Below are positions 26,345 through 34,847 of a stretch of DNA of 50,488 nucleotides, piece after piece (positions within the stretch are counted from its first letter, which is position 1; each line of letters begins with the position of its first letter). The position numbers were made by a program, and so were the translations under genes. Source of the stretch: Verrucomicrobiota bacterium. GTDB taxonomy: Bacteria; Verrucomicrobiota; Verrucomicrobiia; Limisphaerales; UBA9464. The DNA is taken from contig JAFLEF010000053.1 of the NCBI GenBank assembly GCA_017309115.1, forward strand, positions 1-50,488, written 5' to 3'. Under the pieces are notes generated by a model. The model made no database searches. It had not been told where the DNA came from and was given only the letters and a program-made list of their open reading frames with translations.

Positions 26345-26357
26345 GCCGGACAGTAAG

Positions 26358-26554
26358 GCGCGAAGCGTTTGGACTGCGCCAGCCCTCTGGCGCTTTGGGG
26401 CGGTAGGTGGCAGTTGAGGCTTATGGAGACTCAGATGCGTCAGCAGTCGTGACGAAAAGCGGTACGCTGCACTCGCGACCGCAGTCCAAGACGCTTCGCG
26501 CGCTCCTAAACGATTCTCCTTACCGCTTACCCCTTGCCTGTTTTCTAACCGCTC
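26358..26554 (-). repeat. Dispersed hairpin element, copy A (minus orientation)
   Basis: The two arms GCGCGAAGCGTTTGGACTGC (26358-26377) and GCAGTCCAAGACGCTTCGCG (26481-26500) are inverted copies with one base missing. The left arm leads into a hairpin GCGCCAG-CCCT-CTGGCGC at 26376-26393. Beyond the right arm is a G/A-rich leader (26504-26554, minus strand). Bases 26478-26554 reversed align with 50072-50155 at about 69 of 77 positions, with a single 7-base gap. Bases between the arms contain GACGAAAAGCGGT, also nearly conserved in copy B. No protein is encoded. Confidence 0.75.
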
Positions 26555-26575
26555 AGATCTCCGCTCAGCCGATCC

Positions 26576-28987
26576 TTAAGGCTGGCCGGGAGGATTGGAC
26601 GGATACTTCTCCGGGGCGGGTTCGACCACGGAGCGGCGTCCCGAATTTAACTCCTCCTGGTCCTCTGCCATGTGGCGCTCAGCCTTTCTGTTCAAGCGAT
26701 CGCGCTCCTTGCGGAAGTCTTCTTCCAGCATGCGAATCTGCGGCGAATCCTGCTGATAGTCCTTGGTCAGCTCGGCGGCATCCTGGGGTGTCGGGAGCAC
26801 GGTGGGCCGCATTAGAATCATGAGTTCGGTCCGCGCCTTATCGATGGTGGTGCTGCGGAAGAGATAGCCCAGCAGAGGGATGTCTTTCAGCACCGGCACG
26901 CCCGAGTTGGAATTGGCTTTGGAGGCTCGGATGTATCCGCCCAGCAGGACGGACTCGCCGCTGCGCACGGAAATCATGGAATTGGCCGAGCGCTTGTTGG
27001 TGACCGGCGCGTTGGCGGTGGTTTGGACTCCGTCGTTGTTCGGCGCGATCTCCTCGATTTGCTGCGAGACTTCCATGACCACCAGACCGTCTTTGGTGAT
27101 GTAAGGCACGACATCCAGTTCGACGCCGACGTCCTGACGTTCGAAGTACGTGCTGCCCACACTGGTGCCGGCCCCGAAGAAACTGCCTTGGACGAAGGGA
27201 ATCGTGGAGCCGGCGAAGAACCGGGCTTCCACGGCGTGCGAGGTGATGATGCGGGGGCGTTGGAGCACGTTGACATTTGCATCGGAGGCCAAGGCTGAGA
27301 CCAGGATGTTGTAGTTCGAACTGATCTGCATCGCGTAGGTCAGACCGCCTCCGGTGGGAATGGTCGGAAACAGGTTGGTCAGGATGTTCCCGCCGGTGTT
27401 GTTAATCGCGCCGCCCGTTTTGAGATTGTTGCCATAGGACGTGGGGGATTGGGCGGCACTGACACCCAAGCTGAAGCCTGAGGTCAAGCCGACTTCCATG
27501 ATAACGCCTTCGATGAGCACCTGGGCCAGCAAGGTGTCGACCTTCTCAATGATCTTCTTGAGCTGGGCCATGTCCTTTTTGCTGGCGTAGATGATCAGTG
27601 AATTGGAGCGGGGATCAGGAGTGATGCTGGGTTCGCCGGAAACCGGGAGATTTTGACCCTGACCCATGCCTGCCCGGTTCACGGAGTTAAAGCGTTGTTG
27701 GAATGAGTTGGCACCCCCGACCGCTGGAGTGGTGGTGCGCGGGGCAGCCACCTGCTGCGGGAGAAGTGGCTCCATGCCATCGGCGAGCGGTTCCATACCC
27801 TGCGATTGGCCGTAAAAGTTGCCGCCCTGATTGTACTGGGACCGGCTGCTGCCACCGAACGTGCTGGAAGACCCTCCGAACCGGTTACCCGTCCCGGTGC
27901 CCCCTATTCCTCGGTTGCCCTGGCCCCCGGTGCGGACTCCGGTTCCGAGGGTGGCCCCGCCGCCGCCGCCGCCGATCACACTGCTCAAGGTCTGGTAGAG
28001 TTCCTCCACCTTGCCGAACTTGATGGGGATGACTTCAAACACGTATTCCTGCTCCACCTCGACATCGATCTTCCGGAGGACCTCCAACATGCGTTTCACA
28101 TTGATGGCGTAATCGCGGAGGATGAGCGTCTTGGTTGATTCCAAGGCGAGCAGGCCGTTCGGATTCTTGGCGAACTGCTTCAAGGTCTCGGCGGCCTCGA
28201 GCACATTGACGTGTTCGACCTTGACCACGTGAGTCACGAACTGGCTGGCCTCGGCGTAGTCTTCCAGCTTGTTGTTCGAGAACGCCGCACCTTCCTGCAA
28301 GGCTTGCTGGGAGGGAACTGCCAGGACGGCCTTCTCGCCGGTCGGGATCATGGTGATGCCATTCAGCGCGAGAATGGTGTCGTACATCTGCAGTCGTTCC
28401 TCCGGGGTCAGTGCACTGGCGGGACGGAAGTTGACTTGCGCGGTGAGCGGCAGGTTGGCCGCGCGGAGCACGGTGCGGCGGGCGATGGTGGCGTACTCGT
28501 CCAGAAACTGGTCGAGCGGCATATTTTTGAAATTGATGATGTCCGTGGATTCGCCTTCCGGGGTCACGACCGTGTTGGTGATAATGGTCGGCGCGGTGGC
28601 GGTTCCGGGTGCGCCCGGGGCGCCGGGGGTCCCGGGAGCGCCTGGGGCGCCGGGAGTAGTGCTAGGACCGGCGGGTCGAATCGCCGGCAAGGTAGAGGGA
28701 CGTCCGGGGAAATTGGTGGAACCGAGCGGGCGGGGGAAGGTGCGCGGTTGAACGGTCGGCGTCGGAATTCGGGGCACCGGCGCCTGGTTGGTGACCAAGA
28801 CCGGGGGCGGCAATGTCGCCGGGCGTTCCGGGGGGATGGCGTCGGTGTCCACCGGAGCGGGATCATCGGCCGGCGCAGGCTCAGCCGGAGTCGGCTGCGG
28901 ATTGGGAGCCTGATCCTGAGCGCCGACGGGCACCATCAGAAGCGACGCCAGAAGTCCGGCGAGGAAGAGGGAGGAGAGGATTTTCAC
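26576..28987 (-). CDS. gspD: Type II secretion / type IV pilus secretin (GspD-like)
   Basis: 803 residues from a GTG at 28987, forming the outer-membrane pore of a secretion or pilus machine. A signal peptide (about 1-23) is followed by a long Pro/Ala-rich segment with collagen-like G-A-P and G-T-P triplets (about 115-135), N-domain modules (about 148-345), a Gly/Ser/Asn-rich insertion (about 345-420), a further N-domain, and the C-terminal secretin domain (about 500-750). The secretin domain has V-E-L-D-V-V-P-Y, S-V-L-L-G-G-Y and V-P-V-L-K-D-I-P-L-L-G-Y-L-F, hallmark secretin motifs. A basic, charged tail ends the protein. It is last in the operon gspE - gspL/pilN-like - pilO-like - gspD, with a 6-base gap. 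No lipobox was seen. Confidence 0.92.
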   Translation of the reverse strand: MKILSSLFLAGLLASLLMVPVGAQDQAPNPQPTPAEPAPADDPAPVDTDAIPPERPATLPPPVLVTNQAPVPRIPTPTVQPRTFPRPLGSTNFPGRPSTLPAIRPAGPSTTPGAPGAPGTPGAPGAPGTATAPTIITNTVVTPEGESTDIINFKNMPLDQFLDEYATIARRTVLRAANLPLTAQVNFRPASALTPEERLQMYDTILALNGITMIPTGEKAVLAVPSQQALQEGAAFSNNKLEDYAEASQFVTHVVKVEHVNVLEAAETLKQFAKNPNGLLALESTKTLILRDYAINVKRMLEVLRKIDVEVEQEYVFEVIPIKFGKVEELYQTLSSVIGGGGGGATLGTGVRTGGQGNRGIGGTGTGNRFGGSSSTFGGSSRSQYNQGGNFYGQSQGMEPLADGMEPLLPQQVAAPRTTTPAVGGANSFQQRFNSVNRAGMGQGQNLPVSGEPSITPDPRSNSLIIYASKKDMAQLKKIIEKVDTLLAQVLIEGVIMEVGLTSGFSLGVSAAQSPTSYGNNLKTGGAINNTGGNILTNLFPTIPTGGGLTYAMQISSNYNILVSALASDANVNVLQRPRIITSHAVEARFFAGSTIPFVQGSFFGAGTSVGSTYFERQDVGVELDVVPYITKDGLVVMEVSQQIEEIAPNNDGVQTTANAPVTNKRSANSMISVRSGESVLLGGYIRASKANSNSGVPVLKDIPLLGYLFRSTTIDKARTELMILMRPTVLPTPQDAAELTKDYQQDSPQIRMLEEDFRKERDRLNRKAERHMAEDQEELNSGRRSVVEPAPEKYPSNPPGQP

Positions 28988-28993
28988 GACCGT

Positions 28994-29650
28994 CTAGCTT
29001 TTGGGAGGCAGCGCGCGGGAATTCGTTCCCGGAGTGGCCTTGGGTTGAACGGCGCCCGCCGTCGAAGGTTTCGCCGCGGGCGTGGTTTTCGGTTTTTTCT
29101 GGAAGCTGGCGACGACCGTAATCTGCGCCGCAAGGCGAGTTTGACTGGGATCCAGCCGCAGTCGGTTCATATCCCGGACCCTGATCATCGAGTCCCCGGC
29201 GCCCAGGGCGTAGAGGAAGCTGACCAACTCGGGTTCCGTGGCATTGATGTCGAAGGTCATCTGCTGCTCGTCGAAAAAGGCGTTGGTCTGGCCGGCCACC
29301 CGGGCGGACGTTACCAGTGGGCGGAAGTTGCTGGCTTGAACTCCGGTCGAAGTGGCCTGGGTGATCAGGGTGCTTTGCAATCGGTTGGCCTGATCCTCCT
29401 GAATGACCTCGGCTCCGACTTTTTGGAGGTCCTTCAGCTTGGTTTCGTAGGCGGCCTTTTTGCCAATCTCACTGAAGTAGCGTCGGCGACTCTCCGACAG
29501 CTTCTCCGAGTCGATACTGATTTGCTTCCACTCCCCGAAATACGGCCAAACGAGCCAGTAATTGAGCACCAGCGCCACGACGACGAGGCCTACCAGCAGC
29601 CAGCGCCGCTCGTGGGGTTGCAGGTTCAGTCGATCCAGCCACTGCATCAT
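28994..29650 (-). CDS. PilO/GspM-like inner-membrane assembly protein
   Basis: 218 residues. A short cytosolic start (M-M-Q-W-L-D-R-L) leads into one membrane helix (about 18-36), then a predicted coiled coil (about 40-95) and a ferredoxin-like beta/alpha domain (about 95-185), ending in a Lys/Pro/Thr-rich tail. This is the standard layout of PilO/GspM, which pairs with PilN/GspL under the secretin. The start (ATG 29650) overlaps the stop codon of the upstream gene by four bases (ATGA), indicating translational coupling. Identification relies mainly on topology and context. Confidence 0.75.
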   Translation of the reverse strand: MMQWLDRLNLQPHERRWLLVGLVVVALVLNYWLVWPYFGEWKQISIDSEKLSESRRRYFSEIGKKAAYETKLKDLQKVGAEVIQEDQANRLQSTLITQATSTGVQASNFRPLVTSARVAGQTNAFFDEQQMTFDINATEPELVSFLYALGAGDSMIRVRDMNRLRLDPSQTRLAAQITVVASFQKKPKTTPAAKPSTAGAVQPKATPGTNSRALPPKS

Positions 29651-31029
29651 GGCGCATCACTCCTTTGCAGTTCGGCATCGAACGACCAGGTGGCCGTCGG
29701 GGCGCCGGGACGCGAGCTGATCACGGCCGGCTTGACCTTGGCGAACAGCGGTTGGTTGTTGAGTTTGGCTTTGATCAACTCGGAGTTGAACTTCGTGACC
29801 TCACTGACGGAGTCGGGACTGACGGTTCCGGAGAGCTGCAGGGTTCGACCCTTTTGGAAATCCAACTGGGTCAGGGTGAGTTCTGCCGGCAACACATTCA
29901 CCACCGCTTGCCAAGCATCCAGGGCGGCGTAGCGCAGGGCGACTTGTTCCTCAAGGATGCCCACCTGCGCCTTCAATTGAAGGGTGTTGGTGTAGTTGAT
30001 CCCCATGGCGGCGACCTCGGAGCGCAGGTCATCCAACTGGTACTTGCGGAAGTTCAGCCAGATGAGGAAGCCGAAGAGAAAGATCAGATAGGCCACTCCC
30101 AGGGCGCCGAGGCCATTCAGCCAGAGTCGATCGATGAACTTTTGGCGTTGCAGGGCGGCCCATTCCGCCGGCATCAGTGTGGAACTGGCGCCGTCCCGCA
30201 GGGCCCGGGCGCTGGCGGTTGCCAGAGCAGTGGGTTCGGGTCGGCTGATGGCGAGGACTGGATGTTCCGACCAATCGGTGAGTGGGCCGGTCAGTTCCTG
30301 GGCCTGCGCGAGTGTGGCGGCCAAATGGATCTCGGGAACCACCTTGAGCCAGCCTTCCATTTCTCCGGCCCAAGCCATCTGGCCCAGCTGATTTAGCAGC
30401 AGCGGCACGGCTCCGGGGCCGGCCGGCAGTTGGAGCAGGGTTACGTCCCGCCACACCCCGCCCACATGCCATCCCGCCAATCCCTGCCAGCGATCGCCAT
30501 TTTCCTCCAGCAACAGCCAGATTCCGTCGCCAGTCGGCTTCAGTCCGCTCCACCAGCGCACCAGCGGCAGGTCCAGTTGATCGGCAGTAAACCCAGCGTC
30601 GACCTGGGCATTGAGAAACTCCTCGACGACCGCCCGATTGGCGATGGTGACCAGGGCGGTCTGCTGTTGGCCGTCCGGATGCGGCATCCCCAGGGCGGTC
30701 CAGACGATTTGGTTTACCGGCAGCGGCGAAATCTTCTCAATTTGGAACTCCACCATGGCCGGGAGTTCGGAGGGATCGGCGGCCGGAAGCTGAATCGCCC
30801 GCACGAACACGGAATCCGCCGGCAGCCAGGCGATATTGAGCTGGGGGCTGACGAGCGCTTTCCAGTCGTTGGCGGCGGTGGGTTTGGGCGGGGGCTGGGA
30901 AGCGGGTTGGGTGAGCTCCTGTGCCAGCACGACGTCCTGCTTGCCGACATTGAAGCGCCAGATTCGGCGGCCGGCGGGGGTGACTGCCTGTACTTGGCAG
31001 CCTTGATACCGTTGTTTGCCGGGTTTCAT
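29647..31029 (-). CDS. GspL/PilM-PilN-like cytoplasmic and inner-membrane platform protein
   Basis: 460 residues from ATG 31029. The frame runs upstream to 31404 but that lies inside gspE. An N-terminal cytosolic domain of about 290 residues (actin-like fold expected, as in PilM/GspL; V-E-F-Q-I-E-K is typical) is followed by a single membrane helix (303-326), a coiled coil, and a C-terminal PilN-like domain (about 370-450). PilM and PilN are separate proteins in most pili; here they look fused, as in GspL. The stop overlaps the next gene by 4 bases and the start overlaps the gspE stop by 4. It should couple the ATPase to the periplasmic ring. Confidence 0.75.
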   Translation of the reverse strand: MKPGKQRYQGCQVQAVTPAGRRIWRFNVGKQDVVLAQELTQPASQPPPKPTAANDWKALVSPQLNIAWLPADSVFVRAIQLPAADPSELPAMVEFQIEKISPLPVNQIVWTALGMPHPDGQQQTALVTIANRAVVEEFLNAQVDAGFTADQLDLPLVRWWSGLKPTGDGIWLLLEENGDRWQGLAGWHVGGVWRDVTLLQLPAGPGAVPLLLNQLGQMAWAGEMEGWLKVVPEIHLAATLAQAQELTGPLTDWSEHPVLAISRPEPTALATASARALRDGASSTLMPAEWAALQRQKFIDRLWLNGLGALGVAYLIFLFGFLIWLNFRKYQLDDLRSEVAAMGINYTNTLQLKAQVGILEEQVALRYAALDAWQAVVNVLPAELTLTQLDFQKGRTLQLSGTVSPDSVSEVTKFNSELIKAKLNNQPLFAKVKPAVISSRPGAPTATWSFDAELQRSDAP

Positions 31030-32768
31030 TTGCCGAAGGATTTCTCCTCTGCCACGAGGCTGCGGATGTGTTCCTCGGTTTGGGTAACGCGCAGGACTTC
31101 CTCGATCGTCGTGATTCCGGCCTTTACCTTGCGCCAGCCATCTTCCCGCAGGGTTCGCATGCCGCCCTGTTTGGCCACCTGAGCGATGTGGGAGGCGGGC
31201 GCCCGGTTCATCACCAACGGTCGGATGGATTCGCCGACCACTAGCAACTCGTGAATGCCGGTGCGTCCCTGATATCCCAGTTGCCGGCATTCTTCGCAGC
31301 CCAGACCCTTCAGGAAGGTGGTGGAATCGATTTCCGCCTCCGGGAAGCCCACGCGCAGCAGGTAGTCGCGATCGACCTTCTGCGGCACCCGGCAGTGCGG
31401 GCATATTGTGCGGACCAGACGTTGCGCCATCACGGCTTCCACGGAGGAGGCGACGAGGAAGGGCTCAATGCCCATGTCGATCAAGCGGGTGAAGGCACTG
31501 GGCGCGTCGTTGGTGTGCAGCGTGCTGAATACCAAGTGACCGGTCAGAGAGGCCCGAATGGCGATCTCCGCCGTCTCCAAATCGCGGATTTCACCCACCA
31601 TGATCACGTTGGGATCCTGCCGCAGGATGTGCCGCAAACCGACGGCGAAGGTCAGGCCAATCTCGCCGCGAACGGGAATCTGGTTAATCCCCTTGAGCTC
31701 GTATTCGACGGGTTCCTCAATGGTGATGATCCGTTTCGTGACCGAGTTGATGGTCGAAAGGAACGCGTAGAGCGTGGTGGATTTGCCCGAGCCGGTGGGA
31801 CCGGTGACCAGGAAGATGCCGTGCGGCTTGATGATCATCTCCCGGATGGCGGCGTCTTCGGCAGCGCCGAAACCCAGCTTGTCCAAACCAAAGAAGATCT
31901 TGCCGCGGGTGAGCAACCGCAGGGAGACGGATTCTCCCCAGACCGTGGGTACAGTGGAGACGCGGATGTCGATTTCCTCGCCCTTGATTCGGACGTTGAT
32001 GCGGCCGTCCTGGGGGAGGCGCTTTTCGGCGATGTTCATGCCCGCCATGACCTTGATGCGGGAGATCAGGGCGGCTTGGTAGCGTTTGATCTGGGGGGGC
32101 AGGGGAGTCTGATGGAGAATACCGTCGATGCGGTAACGGATGCGCAGTTCGTCTTCGGAGGGTTCGAAGTGGATGTCGGTGGCGCGTTCTTTGAAGGCTT
32201 CCCAGACGACTTGGTTGACGAACTTGATGACGCTGGCGTCTTGGTCGTCGCCGGTGATTTCCCGGTCGTCGCCGACAATCAGTTCCATCGGCTCGTCCTC
32301 GGCCATTTCGTCCAGCGTCTCGGCGCCGACGCCGTAGTACTTCTTGAGGGCCTTCTCGATGTCCATTTTGGACGCCAGCCCATATTGGACCGGTCCTTTG
32401 GCATCGAACTGGACGGCGGCCTGCATGGCCGGATCGAAGGGGTTGTGGGTGGCGACTTGAAGAACTCCGTCCAGATCCTGAACGGGGAACACGGAGTACT
32501 GGAAGGCGACTTTGGTGGAGATGCGTTTGCGGATCTTGTCTTCGATCGTGTTTTTGCCCAGTTCGACGAAGGGCCAGTCCAGCGCCGCGGCGAGCTTTTG
32601 GAGGAACTGGTCCTCGGTTTGTCCGCCTTCCCGGGCAAAAAAGGCCAGCTGAGTCTCGGTGCTGCCTCCGTCCACGGCCGCCCGCCAAGCGATGTTCCAA
32701 TCACGGAATTGCGCCGGGGTCACGAGACCCGCGCGCTCCAAAATCGACTGTAGTGACCGGTAGGCCAT
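31026..32768 (-). CDS. gspE: GspE/PilB-type secretion ATPase
   Basis: 580 residues from ATG 32768; the frame is open further to 32981 but lacks homologous sequence there. Cytosolic hexameric ATPase powering pseudopilus or pilus assembly. An N-terminal MshE-like domain (about 1-145) precedes the catalytic domain: Walker A G-P-T-G-S-G-K-S-T (323-331), Asp box and E-E-P-V-E-Y-E (351-357), Walker B I-M-V-G-E-I-R-D (389-396), and His box S-T-L-H-T-N (415-420). The tetracysteine zinc motif is Cys456, Cys459, Cys491 and Cys494. First gene of the minus-strand operon. No retraction ATPase (PilT), GspF or pilin gene is visible here. Confidence 0.95.
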   Translation of the reverse strand: MAYRSLQSILERAGLVTPAQFRDWNIAWRAAVDGGSTETQLAFFAREGGQTEDQFLQKLAAALDWPFVELGKNTIEDKIRKRISTKVAFQYSVFPVQDLDGVLQVATHNPFDPAMQAAVQFDAKGPVQYGLASKMDIEKALKKYYGVGAETLDEMAEDEPMELIVGDDREITGDDQDASVIKFVNQVVWEAFKERATDIHFEPSEDELRIRYRIDGILHQTPLPPQIKRYQAALISRIKVMAGMNIAEKRLPQDGRINVRIKGEEIDIRVSTVPTVWGESVSLRLLTRGKIFFGLDKLGFGAAEDAAIREMIIKPHGIFLVTGPTGSGKSTTLYAFLSTINSVTKRIITIEEPVEYELKGINQIPVRGEIGLTFAVGLRHILRQDPNVIMVGEIRDLETAEIAIRASLTGHLVFSTLHTNDAPSAFTRLIDMGIEPFLVASSVEAVMAQRLVRTICPHCRVPQKVDRDYLLRVGFPEAEIDSTTFLKGLGCEECRQLGYQGRTGIHELLVVGESIRPLVMNRAPASHIAQVAKQGGMRTLREDGWRKVKAGITTIEEVLRVTQTEEHIRSLVAEEKSFGK

Positions 32769-32969
32769 GCAAGTTGCAGAATCGGGCAGATTTAACGGCT
32801 GCCCTCCGGAAAAGTTGCGCGCCGAGTAGAGAGAAAGCGCAGTCCGGGCACAAGCATGGGTGCAAATTCCGTTTTTGACCCGGGGATCCTGTGGCGGCCG
32901 TCCGCCCGACGCGTCAGCCTCGGGAAGTTTCCCGGCCGGCTCATACGAAAGAGAAGAGTCTCCGGGTTT

Positions 32970-32996
32970 TGTCCTTTTCAAACGTCTCGGCTCGTC
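32970..32996 (+). promoter_or_regulatory. Predicted ECF-sigma promoter P1 (TGTCCT-17-CGTC) before the DoxX-like gene
   Basis: TGTCCT at 32970-32975 and CGTC at 32993-32996 are separated by exactly 17 bases and lie 17 bases upstream of the ATG at 33014, giving a very short leader. The same two words and spacing occur before the VOC and YciI genes. Matches in form the -35/-10 boxes reported for the ECF42 sigma group (TGTCGA type), which is encoded at the end of this cluster. Start site is not known. Confidence 0.6.
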
Positions 32997-33013
32997 ATCT
33001 CTGTCAGTCCGTC

Positions 33014-33430
33014 ATGAAATACCTACCAGCACTCGCAGGCGCCCTCCTGGGCCTCGTCTTCATCGCTTCCGGCGTTGTGGTCTTGTTTAATGTCGTGACC
33101 ATGCCGGCGCCACCCGCGGGAACACCTCTGGCCTCGTTCATGGACGCTTTTGGCCCCACCGGGTACATGAAATTCGTGAAAGTCTGCGAAATCCTCGGCG
33201 GGCTCCTGGTCGCCATTCCCCGCACCCGCAACTGGGGATTACTGATTCTCGGGCCGATTTTGGTGAACATTCTGGCGTTTCACGTCTTTGTGGGCGGTGG
33301 GGAGGGCTTGAAGGATCCGGTCTTGATCGTCCTCTGCCTGTTGGCGGCCTACTTGCTCTGGGTGGGTCGGGCCGGATTTCTCGGTCTGTTGGGCCAACCT
33401 CGATCCCCATCCGCCACTCCGGCATCTTGA
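33014..33430 (+). CDS. DoxX-like small membrane protein
   Basis: 138 residues from ATG 33014; the frame extends to 32891 but promoter P1 and the signal-like start argue for the ATG. Four hydrophobic helices (about 4-28, 50-70, 75-95, 100-125) and a G-x-x-x-x-x-x-E-I-L-G-G-L-L-V pattern fit the DoxX/DUF4267-type family. Family members are poorly understood and are often linked to oxidative stress. First gene of the ECF42-like cluster. 87 bases separate it from the next gene, which contain promoter P2. Confidence 0.75.
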   Translation: MKYLPALAGALLGLVFIASGVVVLFNVVTMPAPPAGTPLASFMDAFGPTGYMKFVKVCEILGGLLVAIPRTRNWGLLILGPILVNILAFHVFVGGGEGLKDPVLIVLCLLAAYLLWVGRAGFLGLLGQPRSPSATPAS

Positions 33431-33441
33431 ACAGGTTTCTT

Positions 33442-33468
33442 TGTCCTGATCGCTTCGGGTCATTCGTC
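33442..33468 (+). promoter_or_regulatory. Predicted ECF-sigma promoter P2 (TGTCCT-17-CGTC) before the VOC gene
   Basis: TGTCCT at 33442-33447, a spacer of 17 bases and CGTC at 33465-33468, ending 49 bases before the ATG at 33518. The spacer sequence differs from P1 and P3, so the shared words are not simply a recent duplication. Confidence 0.6.
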
Positions 33469-33517
33469 TCAGATTCGAATACTGGATCAACCTCCAGACC
33501 TGCACTGAATCACTCTC

Positions 33518-33943
33518 ATGAACATTCCCGCCTCTTCCGTCGTTTCCCCGTACCTGTTTTTCGAAGGCCACTGTGACGAAGCCTTGGCCTTCTATCAGAA
33601 GGCCCTGGGCGTCCAGGTCCAGTTTCTCATGCGCTACCAGGAGGGGCCTGAACCCGCCTGTAGAGAGGCGATGGGGGACAAGGTCATGCACGCCTCGTTT
33701 CTGATCGGCTCGACGCTGGTCATGGTGTCCGATGGGCGGTGCTCGGGGCAGACCAAGTTCGATGGGGTTTCCCTTTCCCTGACGGTTCCGACACCGGCTG
33801 ATGCTGAGCAGGCCTTTGCCGCGCTGTCCGACGGGGGCACCGTGCAAATGCCGATGTCGGAGACATTCTTTTCCCCGCGTTTTGGGATGGTGGCGGATCG
33901 CTTCGGTGTCTCTTGGATGGTTTATGTGAAGCCGGAAAACTGA
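33518..33943 (+). CDS. VOC-family (PhnB/glyoxalase-like) protein
   Basis: 141 residues, one vicinal-oxygen-chelate fold made of two beta-alpha-beta-beta-beta units. The opening S-P-Y-L-F-F-E-G-H-C-D-E-A-L-A-F-Y and the later M-H-A-S-F and F-G-M-V-A-D-R-F-G-V-S-W are typical of PhnB-like proteins, often annotated as 3-demethylubiquinone-like methyltransferase relatives. Catalytic function is not established for this group. It belongs to the plus-strand cluster led by P2 and followed by P3 nine bases after its stop. Confidence 0.88.
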   Translation: MNIPASSVVSPYLFFEGHCDEALAFYQKALGVQVQFLMRYQEGPEPACREAMGDKVMHASFLIGSTLVMVSDGRCSGQTKFDGVSLSLTVPTPADAEQAFAALSDGGTVQMPMSETFFSPRFGMVADRFGVSWMVYVKPEN

Positions 33944-33951
33944 ACCGGCTT

Positions 33952-33978
33952 TGTCCTCAACCCAGGATTCACTTCGTC
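33952..33978 (+). promoter_or_regulatory. Predicted ECF-sigma promoter P3 (TGTCCT-17-CGTC) before the YciI gene
   Basis: TGTCCT at 33952-33957, a 17-base spacer and CGTC at 33975-33978, 25 bases before ATG 34004. A degenerate, shorter-spaced relative (CTTCCT then TTCACTT) lies before the sigma gene at about 34820-34842. Confidence 0.6.
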
Positions 33979-34003
33979 AAGATTTTGGAACGAACATCTC
34001 AAC

Positions 34004-34420
34004 ATGAACACCAACAAAACTGATTCTGATAACGGATACCTCCTCATCTTTCGCGGGACCGACTGGCACAAGGGACTGTCAGCGGAGGAAATGCAGCACG
34101 TGGTTAGCCGTTGGCGCGAGTGGTTTGACCGCTTGACCGAACAAGGCCAGGTGGCGGGCGGGAATCCGCTGGAGAACACCGGCAAAGTCATCTCCGGTCC
34201 ACAGGGCCGGGTCGTGGCGGATGGTCCGTTCGCCGAAGCCAAGGAAGCGATCGGAGGCTACTTCCTGCTCACGGTGGCCACGGAAGACGAAGCTCTGTCC
34301 ATCGCCCGACAATGTCCGGGACTGCCCTACGGGGCGATTGTCGAAGTGCGACCGATCGCCGAGCGCTGTCCGATGGCAGTGGAGGCTTATGCCGCCGCGG
34401 AATCGTTCGCCGTCGCTTAA
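34004..34420 (+). CDS. YciI/DGPF-domain protein
   Basis: 138 residues with the DGPF signature at Asp73-Phe76 (V-A-D-G-P-F-A-E-A-K-E), which names the YCII-related DGPF family. The ferredoxin-like fold is expected, with a conserved central His/Asp region. DGPF genes are the characteristic neighbours of ECF42 sigma factors, where they are direct targets; their biochemical role is unknown. The gene follows promoter P3 and is separated by 16 bases from the DUF1428 gene, so those two may be co-transcribed. Confidence 0.88.
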   Translation: MNTNKTDSDNGYLLIFRGTDWHKGLSAEEMQHVVSRWREWFDRLTEQGQVAGGNPLENTGKVISGPQGRVVADGPFAEAKEAIGGYFLLTVATEDEALSIARQCPGLPYGAIVEVRPIAERCPMAVEAYAAAESFAVA

Positions 34421-34436
34421 CCTCAAGTCGCTCATC

Positions 34437-34805
34437 ATGGCTCAGTACGTGGATGGTTACTTGCTGCCAATTCCGAAGAAGAATCTGGCGGCCTACCGAA
34501 CTTTGGCCCGCCGCGTGGCGAGAATCTTTCTCGACCATGGAGCGCTCGAGGTTCGGGAATGCGCCGGGGAGGACTTGGAGTCGCGGTGGGGTAAGACCTT
34601 TGGGCAAAATCTGAAACTCAAGTCCGACGAGGTCGCGATCTATTCCTGGATCGTCTTCAGGTCGCGGGCGCAGCGGGATCGAACCAATGAGTTGGTTCAG
34701 GAGGACGCCCGGATGAAAAAGTTGGCCTCCGGAACCATGCTCTTTGACTGCAAACGGATGGTTTACGGTGGATTCACCACCCTGGTTCTGGCCCGCAGGT
34801 CGTGA
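34437..34805 (+). CDS. DUF1428-family protein
   Basis: 122 residues from ATG 34437. It opens Y-V-D-G-Y-L-L-P-I-P-K-K-N-L and has S-W-I-V-F-R-S and K-R-M-V-Y-G-G-F-T, all standard for DUF1428 (YbaA-like, ferredoxin-like dimers). A longer frame from 34221 overlaps the YciI gene and is not used. Function unknown; relatives are commonly placed beside DGPF genes. The gap to the sigma gene is 42 bases. Confidence 0.85.
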   Translation: MAQYVDGYLLPIPKKNLAAYRTLARRVARIFLDHGALEVRECAGEDLESRWGKTFGQNLKLKSDEVAIYSWIVFRSRAQRDRTNELVQEDARMKKLASGTMLFDCKRMVYGGFTTLVLARRS

Positions 34806-34847
34806 CCAATTGGGTGAACTCCTTCCTGAACTGGATTCACTTGGGCT

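Noticed and set aside
32769-32981. Longer start for gspE
   Set aside because: The ATG at 32768 gives the usual N-terminus; the extension has no family features and would lie in the shared promoter region.
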